A stretch of 13,805 nucleotides of DNA from Terriglobia bacterium. Lineage in GTDB: Bacteria > Acidobacteriota > Terriglobia > UBA7540. A program made the position numbers and the translations under genes. The notes under the pieces are model-generated. The model was not told where the DNA came from, made no database searches, and worked only from the letters and a program-made list of their open reading frames with translations. This document shows positions 6,854 to 13,143 of this stretch, in pieces. Numbering within the stretch: the first letter of the stretch is position 1; each line of letters begins with the position of its first letter. Location: the NCBI GenBank assembly GCA_030040515.1, contig JASHTO010000407.1, forward strand, positions 1-13,805, given 5' to 3'.

Positions 6854-6907
6854 GAACTCCGAACGGCGCTCTAGCATCTCGCTGGGTGGACCTCTGCTAC
6901 TGCGGTA

Positions 6908-6913
6908 TATAAT
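6908..6913 (+). promoter_or_regulatory. -10 box of a (near-)leaderless transcript
   Basis: A perfect TATAAT ends nine bases before the amidohydrolase ATG (6923). A start about seven bases downstream would fall at roughly 6920, giving a leader of a few bases or none. The -35 region is weak (TGGACC around 6887, 15-base spacer). No Shine-Dalgarno sequence precedes the ATG, consistent with leaderless initiation. Confidence 0.45.
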
Positions 6914-6922
6914 CCCATTTCC

Positions 6923-8689
6923 ATGGCCCAGTCTTTGCACAAAGCCACCTCTATCTTCGTCCTGGGGATTTTCATGTCGATACCAACCGCAGTGGGAGCA
7001 AATCCGCCATCGGAGCCGCCCGTTGGATCGAGGCGCGGCGCGGACCTGGTCTTGATGCACGGAAAAATCTGGACAGGCGAGCCTGCTTCAGCGCCGGGGA
7101 CAGAATCTGGTCCTGCGAAAATTGCCCAGGCCGTGGCGATTGCCAATGGGCGCTTCCTGGCAGTCGGCAGCGACACAGAGATTCAAGACTCTATTGGCTC
7201 GAACACCCGTGTGGTTGATCTGAAGGGCCGCCTGGCAGTGCCGGGCATGATTGACAGCCACACTCACTTCATTATCGGCGGCTTTCAGCTCCTCTCCATT
7301 GACCTGAAGGACGCACGTAGCGAGGAGGAATTTGCCCGGCGCATCGGCGAGAGGGCAAAATCGCTCGCGCCTGGGCGCTGGATGCTGGGCGGAAACTGGG
7401 ACGAACAGGCGTGGGCCTCCGCACAATTGCCAACGCGGCAGATGGTGGACGCTTTCACGGGCGACCATCCGATTTTTCTTGTGCGTTATGACGAGCATGC
7501 CGCGCTGGCGAATTCCCTCGCCCTCAAGCTAGCCGGAGTGACCCGCGACACTCCCGACCCGGTGGGCGGCGTGATCGTGCGCGACCCGGCCACGGGCGAA
7601 CCCACGGGAATATTCAAAGACGCGGCACAGAGCCTGATCGCCAGGGTTATTCCTCCACCCTCCGAGGCCGAGACTATCGAAGCCCTGCACGCGGCGCTGG
7701 CGGAGGCGGCGCGCGTGGGACTGACCTCCGTCCACTCCATTACTATTGACGCGAATTCCTGGAACGGCAGCTTTACGGGCGAAATCCAGCTCCTGCGCCG
7801 CGCCGAGCAGGAGGGCTGGCTCACCTGCCGTGTCTACGAAATTGTTCCCATTGTGCGCTGGGAAAAGCTGCGCGACGCGGGAATCTCGCGCAACATGGGT
7901 GACGACTTCATCAAGCTGGGCGCGGTGAAAGGTTTCGCGGACGGCTCGCTCGGTTCAGCCACTGCGTGGATGTTCGAGCCATTCACAGACGAACCTAACA
8001 ACCTCGGCATTCCACTGCCGCTCATGAATCCGCCGGCGAAGATGGAGGCACTGGCCAAGGACGCGGATCAGTCGAATATCCAGGTCTGCGTTCATGCCAT
8101 CGGCGACCGCGCCAACGCCGAGATTCTCGATATTTATGAAAAGATCGGGGGCAACAATCCCGCCGCGCACCGCTTTCGCATCGAGCATGCCCAGCATCTG
8201 CGACAGCAGGATTTTGCGCGATTCGGAAAAATGGGAATCATCGCCAGCGTGCAGCCGTATCATGCCATCGACGACGGCCGCTGGGCGGAAAAACGCCTGG
8301 GACCGGAGAGAGTGAAGTGGAGTTACGCGTGGCGCTCAATGCTCGATGCGGGCGCACCGCTGGCGTTTGGCTCGGATTGGCCCGTCGCACCGCTCAGCCC
8401 AATTCTGGGAATCTATGCCGCCGTCACGCGCGCCACGCTCGACGGCAAGCATCCCGACGGCTGGCATCCCGAGCAGCGACTCACCGTGGAAGAAGCGTTG
8501 CGCGCTTATACGGAAGGCTCCGCCTATGCGGCGTTCCAGGAAAACGAGAAAGGCAGCATCGCCCCCGGAAAGCTCGGCGACGTGGTGGTGCTTTCCGACG
8601 ATATCTTCAGCATTCCCCCGGCTCAAATCAAGGACACGCACGTGGCGATGACCATCGTCGGGGGAAAAATTGCCTACTCATCCGATTAG
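6923..8689 (+). CDS. Exported metal-dependent amidohydrolase (YtcJ/Amidohydro_3 family)
   Basis: A 588-residue member of the amidohydrolase superfamily, Amidohydro_3/YtcJ branch (relatives include N-substituted formamide deformylase NfdA), predicted periplasmic. It has an N-terminal signal sequence with hydrophobic core SIFVLGIFMSIPTAVGA (10-26), an N-terminal beta-sandwich strand (ADLVLMHGKIWTGE), the metal-binding SHTH (H113, H115) in PGMIDSHTHF, KGFADGSLGSATAW (336-349), HAIGDR (H391), RIEHAQ (H422) and the catalytic GSDWP (D485). The C-terminus closes the sandwich with GSIAPGKLGDVVVLSDD and MTIVGGKI. Length and motifs are complete, so it should be active, cleaving an amide or related C-N bond; the substrate cannot be told from sequence. 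The start at 6923 is chosen because it keeps the signal peptide. The ATG at 6974 (residue 18) has a better ribosome binding site (GGGGA) but would delete the hydrophobic core. Confidence 0.92.
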   Translation: MAQSLHKATSIFVLGIFMSIPTAVGANPPSEPPVGSRRGADLVLMHGKIWTGEPASAPGTESGPAKIAQAVAIANGRFLAVGSDTEIQDSIGSNTRVVDLKGRLAVPGMIDSHTHFIIGGFQLLSIDLKDARSEEEFARRIGERAKSLAPGRWMLGGNWDEQAWASAQLPTRQMVDAFTGDHPIFLVRYDEHAALANSLALKLAGVTRDTPDPVGGVIVRDPATGEPTGIFKDAAQSLIARVIPPPSEAETIEALHAALAEAARVGLTSVHSITIDANSWNGSFTGEIQLLRRAEQEGWLTCRVYEIVPIVRWEKLRDAGISRNMGDDFIKLGAVKGFADGSLGSATAWMFEPFTDEPNNLGIPLPLMNPPAKMEALAKDADQSNIQVCVHAIGDRANAEILDIYEKIGGNNPAAHRFRIEHAQHLRQQDFARFGKMGIIASVQPYHAIDDGRWAEKRLGPERVKWSYAWRSMLDAGAPLAFGSDWPVAPLSPILGIYAAVTRATLDGKHPDGWHPEQRLTVEEALRAYTEGSAYAAFQENEKGSIAPGKLGDVVVLSDDIFSIPPAQIKDTHVAMTIVGGKIAYSSD

Positions 8690-8695
8690 CTCGCT

Positions 8696-8747
8696 TTGTA
8701 GCGGCGGTCTATCGACCGCCGACGGCGCTCATAGAGCGCCGCTACAA
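8696..8747. repeat. Compact cloverleaf-like palindromic repeat
   Basis: An outer stem TTGTAGC (8696-8702) / GCTACAA (8741-8747) encloses two perfect 7-base-pair hairpins: GGCGGTC-TATC-GACCGCC (8703-8720) and GGCGCTC-ATA-GAGCGCC (8724-8740), separated by GAC. The single strand folds into a three-way junction. It starts seven bases after the amidohydrolase stop codon. Its two halves recur at 2995-3019 and 3094-3108. It lacks a T tract, so it is not a standard terminator, though it could protect the mRNA 3' end. Confidence 0.85.
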
Positions 8748-8821
8748 CGCATTGCGGCAATCTCTACCGCTCACGTCTCCCGCCTGAAATTCAAACTGAG
8801 ATATTACCGATGGGCGGCCAC

Positions 8822-8850
8822 TTGACGCGGTGGGGACAGCGGGGGATACT
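8822..8850 (+). promoter_or_regulatory. Candidate sigma-70 promoter of the lipoprotein gene
   Basis: TTGACG (8822-8827) and GATACT (8845-8850) are separated by exactly 17 bases and match the consensus at 5/6 and 4/6 positions. Transcription would start near 8857, leaving a leader of about 134 bases. That leader contains a perfect GC hairpin, GCGCCGC-TGCG-GCGGCGC (8868-8885). Confidence 0.5.
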
Positions 8851-8990
8851 GTCAGCGTTTCAGCGATGCGCCGCTGCGGCGGCGCGTTCCAATCCAACCT
8901 GTTGGACAGATGCTTCGAGCAGGGCGTGCCCGAACGCGTGGAGAGGCGTGACTGGTCCAACGGACTATTTTGGAAGAGGAGGTCACACAC

Positions 8991-9782
8991 ATGCACAAGT
9001 TTAGTTTGCGGAGTGCCGCCATCTTATTCGCGGCGGCGACCATGGTCACGGCCTGCTCGAAAAAACCGGAGGGCCCTCCGCCCCCGGAAAGACCACCCGA
9101 CGGCGTCGTCGCCATTCCGGAACCCGCCGAGCGCGATTCCAGCATGGCGGCCGTGGACACGACCATTACTGTGGCGGGCGCGGTGAAAGAGGTCAAAGCC
9201 AAGGTCCTGGACAAGGCGGCCGACGACCAGACGAAGGGCTTGATTCGCATCAAGGTGCTTGATCTCGATGGCCCCGTCGACGTCAGCGACAACACGCGCC
9301 TGGAGGTCTGGAAGCCGGGGTCCGACACGGAAGAGCAGAAGGCGGAGCTGGGCGACTGGGCTTCCCGTGAGCCACAGGTCACGCCCGGAACCTGGGACAT
9401 TCGGCTGATCTACGGCGAGAGCGACATCTGCAAGGCCGAGGGCTGGGTGAAAAACGTCCCGATTGTCGCGGGCAAACTCTGGAAGGCAGAAGTGATCTTC
9501 GGAGCGCCCATGCAGTTTGTGACCCTCTTTGGCAAGATCGGCAAAGACGACGTTGCCGACAACATGAAAGTTGAAGTCTTTAAACCCGGCTCCGATCAGC
9601 AGGAGTTCCAGCCCATTACCAGCTTCTGGAGCACTCAGAAAATCCCTCTGCTGGCGGGCAACTACGATCTGCGGCTCACCTACGACAAGGACAACGTGAA
9701 GGCCAAGGCGGCGGTCACAGGCTTTGCCGTGGGCGGCAACCACGGCGTTCAAAACAAAACCCTGACACTGGTCAAACAATAA
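8991..9782 (+). CDS. Lipoprotein with two tandem beta-sandwich-like repeats
   Basis: A predicted 263-residue lipoprotein of unknown function. The signal peptide ends in a lipobox, MVTAC, with C22 as the lipidated residue, followed by a short charged and proline-rich linker (KKPEGPPPPERPP). The body contains two copies of one domain with an exact 90-residue offset: DVSDNTRLEVWKPGSD (97-112) against DVADNMKVEVFKPGSD (187-202), and GTWDIRLIY (133-141) against GNYDLRLTY (223-231). The alternating pattern and the G-x-[WY]-D-[IL]-R-L strand resemble carboxypeptidase-regulatory/PEGA-type beta-sandwich domains found in envelope and von Willebrand-factor-A proteins, suggesting a binding or scaffolding role outside the inner membrane. 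The start at 8991 is set by AGGAGG eight bases upstream; an in-frame ATG at 8970 has no such site. It has its own promoter candidate and no operon partner. Confidence 0.85.
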   Translation: MHKFSLRSAAILFAAATMVTACSKKPEGPPPPERPPDGVVAIPEPAERDSSMAAVDTTITVAGAVKEVKAKVLDKAADDQTKGLIRIKVLDLDGPVDVSDNTRLEVWKPGSDTEEQKAELGDWASREPQVTPGTWDIRLIYGESDICKAEGWVKNVPIVAGKLWKAEVIFGAPMQFVTLFGKIGKDDVADNMKVEVFKPGSDQQEFQPITSFWSTQKIPLLAGNYDLRLTYDKDNVKAKAAVTGFAVGGNHGVQNKTLTLVKQ

Positions 9783-9809
9783 CGCGGCACGCTATAGAGT
9801 AAATTCCGG

Positions 9810-9834
9810 AAGTCCGGGCGGATCGCTCGGGCTT
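9810..9834 (+). terminator. Possible weak terminator hairpin
   Basis: AAGTCCGGGC (9810-9819) pairs with GCTCGGGCTT (9825-9834) around a five-base loop, with two G-T wobble pairs. It lies 28 bases after the lipoprotein stop. The following bases are only modestly T-rich, so termination is uncertain. Confidence 0.45.
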
Positions 9835-9888
9835 TCGAAATTCCCCCTTCTCATCCGGCAAGAGTTGCGGCTTCCGTGAATCAGGTAA

Positions 9889-10044
9889 ACCGGCGATGGC
9901 GGGTTGGTCTTTCAAGAGCTCGGTAGGCACAAAGAGGAATCCAGATGCTCTTGGCGCGCGTTGGACGTTGATTCATCGAGTGTTGATCTGTGGCTGCTCT
10001 ACATGGACGCGTTGCGGGTTGCGGGGAGAGAGGAGGAGACAGCG
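9889..10044 (+). other. Possible TPR-like remnant in frame upstream of the ankyrin gene
   Basis: The reading frame opens after a TAA at 9886 and runs into the ankyrin gene. Its translation contains ALDVDSSSVDLWLLYMDALR followed by VAGREEE, which has the helix-turn-helix spacing of a tetratricopeptide repeat unit. It lacks a credible start; TTG at 9904 has no ribosome binding site. It is probably a leftover of a lost TPR gene rather than part of the ankyrin protein. Confidence 0.35.
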
Positions 10045-11187
10045 ATGAATCAAGACACGTTTACCGACATCGAAGGCACGCTTTTGACTGACCGAATGAG
10101 AAGACCGTTTTTAGTCAGTAAGTCGGGCAAGAAGAATTTTCTGTGCCGCCGCTCCCGCCTCGCGCTCTCGCACCTTGCAGCGCTCACGCTTTCCGTGCTG
10201 GTTCAAGCAGGCCTCGCGTTCGGCAGTGAGGTCCACGCCCTCGATGTGGCCATCGGAAACGATGACCTGCAGAAAGTCAAAGAGTTGATCGCGGAACATC
10301 CCAACTTGCTCAATAGCGCGGGGAGTCTCGGCGCGACGCCCCTGCATTATGCGGTGGCGGTGGGCGGAGAGGAAATCATGGCATTCCTCCTGGCAAACAA
10401 GGCCAACGTCGGCTCGGAAGACGCCGCTGGTAATACGCCGTTGCACTATGCCGCGGTCATGAACAACAAAGCGGTAATCGAGCTGCTTTTGGCCCACGGA
10501 GCCGACATCAATGCGAGGAGCAACTTGGGCAGGACGCCGTTGCACTATGCGGCGGAGATGAGCGCTGGGGAAAGAGAAGGGATGCGGAGAGCCCTTGGCC
10601 TGTCGTCCAAAGCGCCTAATCGCATGCCGGTGGCGGCCAGCGATGAGGAGGCGCTTAGAGTACTTCTGGCGAGCGGGGCCAACATCAATTACAGGGATAA
10701 CAGCGGCTGTACACCGCTGCACCTTGCGGCATTTAACGGCCTGAACAACAAGGTGACGTTCCTTTTGGCGCATGGGGCCACTGTCAATGCGACCGACAAC
10801 TTTCTCTCGACACCCTTGCACTTTGCGGTTCTGCAGTTTCACACCGAGGTCATGAAATCGCTCCTGGCGAACAAGGCCGACGTTAACGCCCCGTCAAACG
10901 CGATGCCCAAGTTGACGATCGGAGGCGAGCCGGGTCGATTTGGACTGACAAGGTTCGGTTTTTATTGGGGCACAGTTGCGAGCAGCGGCGGTGACACGCC
11001 CTTACACTGGGCATGCGCTGTGGGTAATAAGGATGCCGTGGAGTTGCTCCTCGCCGGCGGGGCCGAGGTAAATGCCGCGGACCACGATGGCCGGACGCCA
11101 CTCCATATTGTTGACCACAGTGGCCTCAAGGCAGGTTTAAAGAATCAATTGAAAGAACTGATCAGCCAACGGGGCGGCCATGAGTAA
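10045..11187 (+). CDS. Exported ankyrin-repeat protein
   Basis: A 380-residue protein made mostly of ankyrin repeats, which mediate protein-protein contacts. A basic N-region (KSGKKNFLCRRSR) precedes a hydrophobic segment, ALSHLAALTLSVLVQAGLAFGS, that should act as a signal peptide or anchor. Seven TPLH tetrapeptides mark the repeats (ATPLHYAVAV, NTPLHYAAVM, RTPLHYAAEM, CTPLHLAAFN, STPLHFAVLQ, DTPLHWACAV, RTPLHIVDHS), each usually followed by an LL-A-x-GA-[DE]-[VI]-N helix/loop. Two repeats are interrupted: by about 30 residues after RTPLHYAAEM and by about 30 residues (PKLTIGGEPGRFGLTRFGFY) before DTPLHWACAV. ATG at 10045 is chosen for the GAGGAGG about ten bases upstream; ATG at 10096 would also keep the signal sequence. 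Partner unknown. The location should be periplasmic or membrane-tethered. Confidence 0.85.
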   Translation: MNQDTFTDIEGTLLTDRMRRPFLVSKSGKKNFLCRRSRLALSHLAALTLSVLVQAGLAFGSEVHALDVAIGNDDLQKVKELIAEHPNLLNSAGSLGATPLHYAVAVGGEEIMAFLLANKANVGSEDAAGNTPLHYAAVMNNKAVIELLLAHGADINARSNLGRTPLHYAAEMSAGEREGMRRALGLSSKAPNRMPVAASDEEALRVLLASGANINYRDNSGCTPLHLAAFNGLNNKVTFLLAHGATVNATDNFLSTPLHFAVLQFHTEVMKSLLANKADVNAPSNAMPKLTIGGEPGRFGLTRFGFYWGTVASSGGDTPLHWACAVGNKDAVELLLAGGAEVNAADHDGRTPLHIVDHSGLKAGLKNQLKELISQRGGHE

Positions 11188-11457
11188 ACCGAGCCCTCAA
11201 CGGGCAAGCCGCAAAAACGGATGGATCCGTTCCGGAAGTATGGATGTGCCCCCAGCGATCTACGTGATGAGGGTTGGAAGCTTACCGGAAGATTTTCTTC
11301 ATTTCTGCACGTCCACAGACTTGGCGCCTTCAAGCTCCAAGACTCGTCGTTGTTCCTTTTCTGCTTATCTTTCGCTACCCCTTTGCGTGTAAACAGCGAC
11401 GAGGCCCGCAGGTGCCTGCAAGGAATTCCGAACTGCCATTAGGTTTTGAGTCAAAAG
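11188..11457. other. Noncoding spacer with one short perfect dyad
   Basis: I see no gene on either strand here. The only structure noted is AACGGAT-GG-ATCCGTT (11216-11231), a perfect 7-base inverted repeat with a 2-base spacer, 29 bases after the ankyrin stop. It could be an operator-like dyad or chance. It has no plus-strand T tract. Confidence 0.4.
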
Positions 11458-11486
11458 TTGAACTCTGATTCGAACCAGTGTAGGAT
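11458..11486 (+). promoter_or_regulatory. Candidate sigma-70 promoter of the bactofilin gene
   Basis: TTGAAC (11458-11463) and TAGGAT (11481-11486) are 17 bases apart, matching the consensus at 5/6 and 4/6 positions. Transcription would start near 11493, about 60 bases before the ATG at 11556. Confidence 0.45.
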
Positions 11487-11555
11487 TTTGAACGTTGAAG
11501 GGTTGCTTTGACGAGGGCCAATGGCGTTGCGCGACGATGCACCGCTGACTCTTCT

Positions 11556-12071
11556 ATGTTCTGGGAGAAAAAAACTCGGCCGGTGGCGGAACCTCCCACC
11601 TTCCGTCCCATTGAAGTTCCCCCGCCACCTCCGGAAGTGGAAACCATTATGACCGAACCGAAACCGAAGTTGGCAAATCCCTCCGTGGCCGGAAGTGCGC
11701 ACACGATTTTGGGGCGCACGGTGTTGGCGCACGGGCAATTGGCCGCAAACGAGGACCTGCTGATCGAAGGGCAATTCGATGGAACCATCAATCTCGAGGA
11801 TCATTGCTTGACGGTGGGCACGGAGGGCCACGTAAAGGCCGAAATCCGCGCCCGGCAGGTGGTGATTCTGGGATCGGTGACTGGCAACGTCGCGGCTCGT
11901 GAGAAGGTGGAGATTCGACGCACCGGGCACGTGGTGGGCGATCTCATCGCCGGAACCGTGGCGATTGAAGAGGGCGCGTATTTCAAGGGAAGCATTGACA
12001 TCGCGCGCGAAAACGAGTCCAGCGTCGCCAGCGAAGTCGCCGCCTCCAGCGCTCTCAGCAGTAGTGCGTAG
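11556..12071 (+). CDS. Bactofilin (polymer-forming cytoskeletal protein)
   Basis: A 171-residue bactofilin. Members self-assemble without nucleotide into filaments that localise cell-wall enzymes, shape appendages or position chromosomal machinery, usually at the inner face of the membrane. The core (about residues 47-150) shows the right-handed beta-helix pattern of six-residue rungs: TILGRTVLAHGQLAANEDLLIEG begins it, followed by GTINLEDHCLTVG, GHVKAEIRARQVVILGSV, GNVAAREKVEIRRTG and IAGTVAIEEGAYFKGSI. The flanks are disordered: a Pro-rich N-terminus (EVPPPPPEVE) and a Ser/Ala-rich C-terminus, as usual for the family. ATG at 11556 gives the standard architecture, but I see no ribosome binding site. 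The frame is open further upstream to 11508, without a reason to prefer that start. The methyltransferase-like gene lies 170 bases downstream on the same strand. Confidence 0.9.
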   Translation: MFWEKKTRPVAEPPTFRPIEVPPPPPEVETIMTEPKPKLANPSVAGSAHTILGRTVLAHGQLAANEDLLIEGQFDGTINLEDHCLTVGTEGHVKAEIRARQVVILGSVTGNVAAREKVEIRRTGHVVGDLIAGTVAIEEGAYFKGSIDIARENESSVASEVAASSALSSSA

Positions 12072-12241
12072 CCGGGAGTCCTTACCGGGCGGCTGAAGGG
12101 CCAAAGTCCGGCCCGGCGGCGACCCGGTGCGTTCGAAGATTGCCTGAATCGAGAGGGCGAGTCGCCTTTGCGGTTATCCCAAAGGTTCCAACCACCAACG
12201 CCGGATTTTCCTTCGTCGGCCCGACCTCGCAAGGAGAAGGG

Positions 12242-12901
12242 ATGCCTGCAACGGGCAGATTCCAGCTTGAATTGTCGCTAACCAAAAACCCGGACGAAGT
12301 CAGCCGCGCGTCCGCCTCCTCCGCAAACACCAGCCGCGGACTTCAATGGCTGTGGCAGCACCTCTCGCATTTGCGCCACCCTCATTGCTTTGAGTGCGGT
12401 CCCATTCATCAATCCACCCTCGACGTTTTGCTGTTGCGCGGCGCCAAGCTCTATCTCTCCGATCTGGTCACGCCCGCGCAGCAAACCAGCTCCATCTACT
12501 GGTCGCTCTCAGGAAAGAGGCAGGTTTTCCTCATCGACAAATTCATGGACCAGATTCCCGCAATTCCGCCGGAATCGCTTTCCACGATTTGCTGCTGGGG
12601 CCTGCTGGACCTGCTTCCTCGTGAAGTGCTGCCGCCGCTGGTGGAACGTTTCCACTCCTTCCTCCAGCCCGGCGGTGTGTTATTCTCCATTTTGCGCGAG
12701 CCGAGTGTGGCGAAGGGAGTTGAAACCCGCTGGTGGTTCGAGAGCCTCACACTCCTAGGGTCGAGTGACGCCAGCCAGAAACCTTTTCCCTATCCCGCCC
12801 TCACCAACCGCGAAATGGAACGGCTTTTTCCCGGCGGCAATGTGAAGACGTTTCTGACGCGCTCTGGCCGACGCGAAGTGCTGGGAGTCAAGCTGCCGTA
12901 A
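12242..12901 (+). CDS. Degenerate SAM-methyltransferase-like protein
   Basis: A 219-residue cytoplasmic protein that I do not recognise as a named family. It has the order of a class-I methyltransferase. CFECGPIHQSTLDVLLLRG (49-67) sits where motif I should be, KLYLSDL (69-75) resembles the strand ending in the acidic motif-II residue, and CCWGLLDLLPREVLPPLVERF followed by LQPGGVLFSILR (141-152) resembles the post-motif segment in which a loop before the last strands reads 'L-x-PGG'. The glycine-rich E/D-x-G-x-G-x-G motif is not conserved, so cofactor binding is doubtful; it may be a pseudo-enzyme. ATG at 12242 is chosen for AAGGAG six bases upstream. The frame is open from 12140 but without a ribosome binding site. 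It may be cotranscribed with bactofilin. Confidence 0.7.
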   Translation: MPATGRFQLELSLTKNPDEVSRASASSANTSRGLQWLWQHLSHLRHPHCFECGPIHQSTLDVLLLRGAKLYLSDLVTPAQQTSSIYWSLSGKRQVFLIDKFMDQIPAIPPESLSTICCWGLLDLLPREVLPPLVERFHSFLQPGGVLFSILREPSVAKGVETRWWFESLTLLGSSDASQKPFPYPALTNREMERLFPGGNVKTFLTRSGRREVLGVKLP

Positions 12902-13143
12902 TTGCCTCCCAGCCGGAATTCGTGCGATCTTTCACCCTTTACGGATTCCTTATAAACGCTTCTTACCAAGGGAAAGGAGACCCGCGGCTAATCTTTGGGG
13001 TTTCCCTAAATCGGAAAACTGATTTAAGATTAAGGTTGACAACGACAGGAAAAAACTTTTGAGGGTTAGAAGCCGCGTTTATTCCTGGGGGGCAATGATA
13101 TATTGAATCGGAAGTTTCTGGGGGGAGATTCAGGAGGGTCGAG
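12902..13143. other. AT-rich upstream region of pdhA
   Basis: This spacer is clearly richer in A and T than the flanking genes, especially 13000-13110. A perfect TTGACA (13036-13041) has no good -10 partner at 16-18 bases. A TATATT (13099-13104) has no good -35. A promoter is very likely here, but I cannot place it. AGGAGGG (13131-13137) is the ribosome binding site of the following gene. Confidence 0.4.

Noticed and set aside
8696..8747. Reading the hairpins after the amidohydrolase as an intrinsic terminator.
   Set aside because: No T tract follows, and the same sequence recurs as a dispersed repeat.
9024..9779. A 251-residue minus-strand open frame opposite the lipoprotein.
   Set aside because: The plus-strand frame has a lipobox, an internal domain duplication and a ribosome binding site; the minus frame has none.
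11450..11500. GATTCGAACC on the plus strand looks like the T-arm of a minus-strand tRNA, with an anticodon-like TTCAAAATCC nearby.
   Set aside because: The spacing between the two arms is about four bases too short, the T-stem pairs poorly, and no acceptor stem exists. The bases overlap a reasonable promoter.
13036..13104. TTGACA and TATATT as a promoter pair for pdhA.
   Set aside because: They are 57 bases apart, and neither has a good partner at the proper distance.
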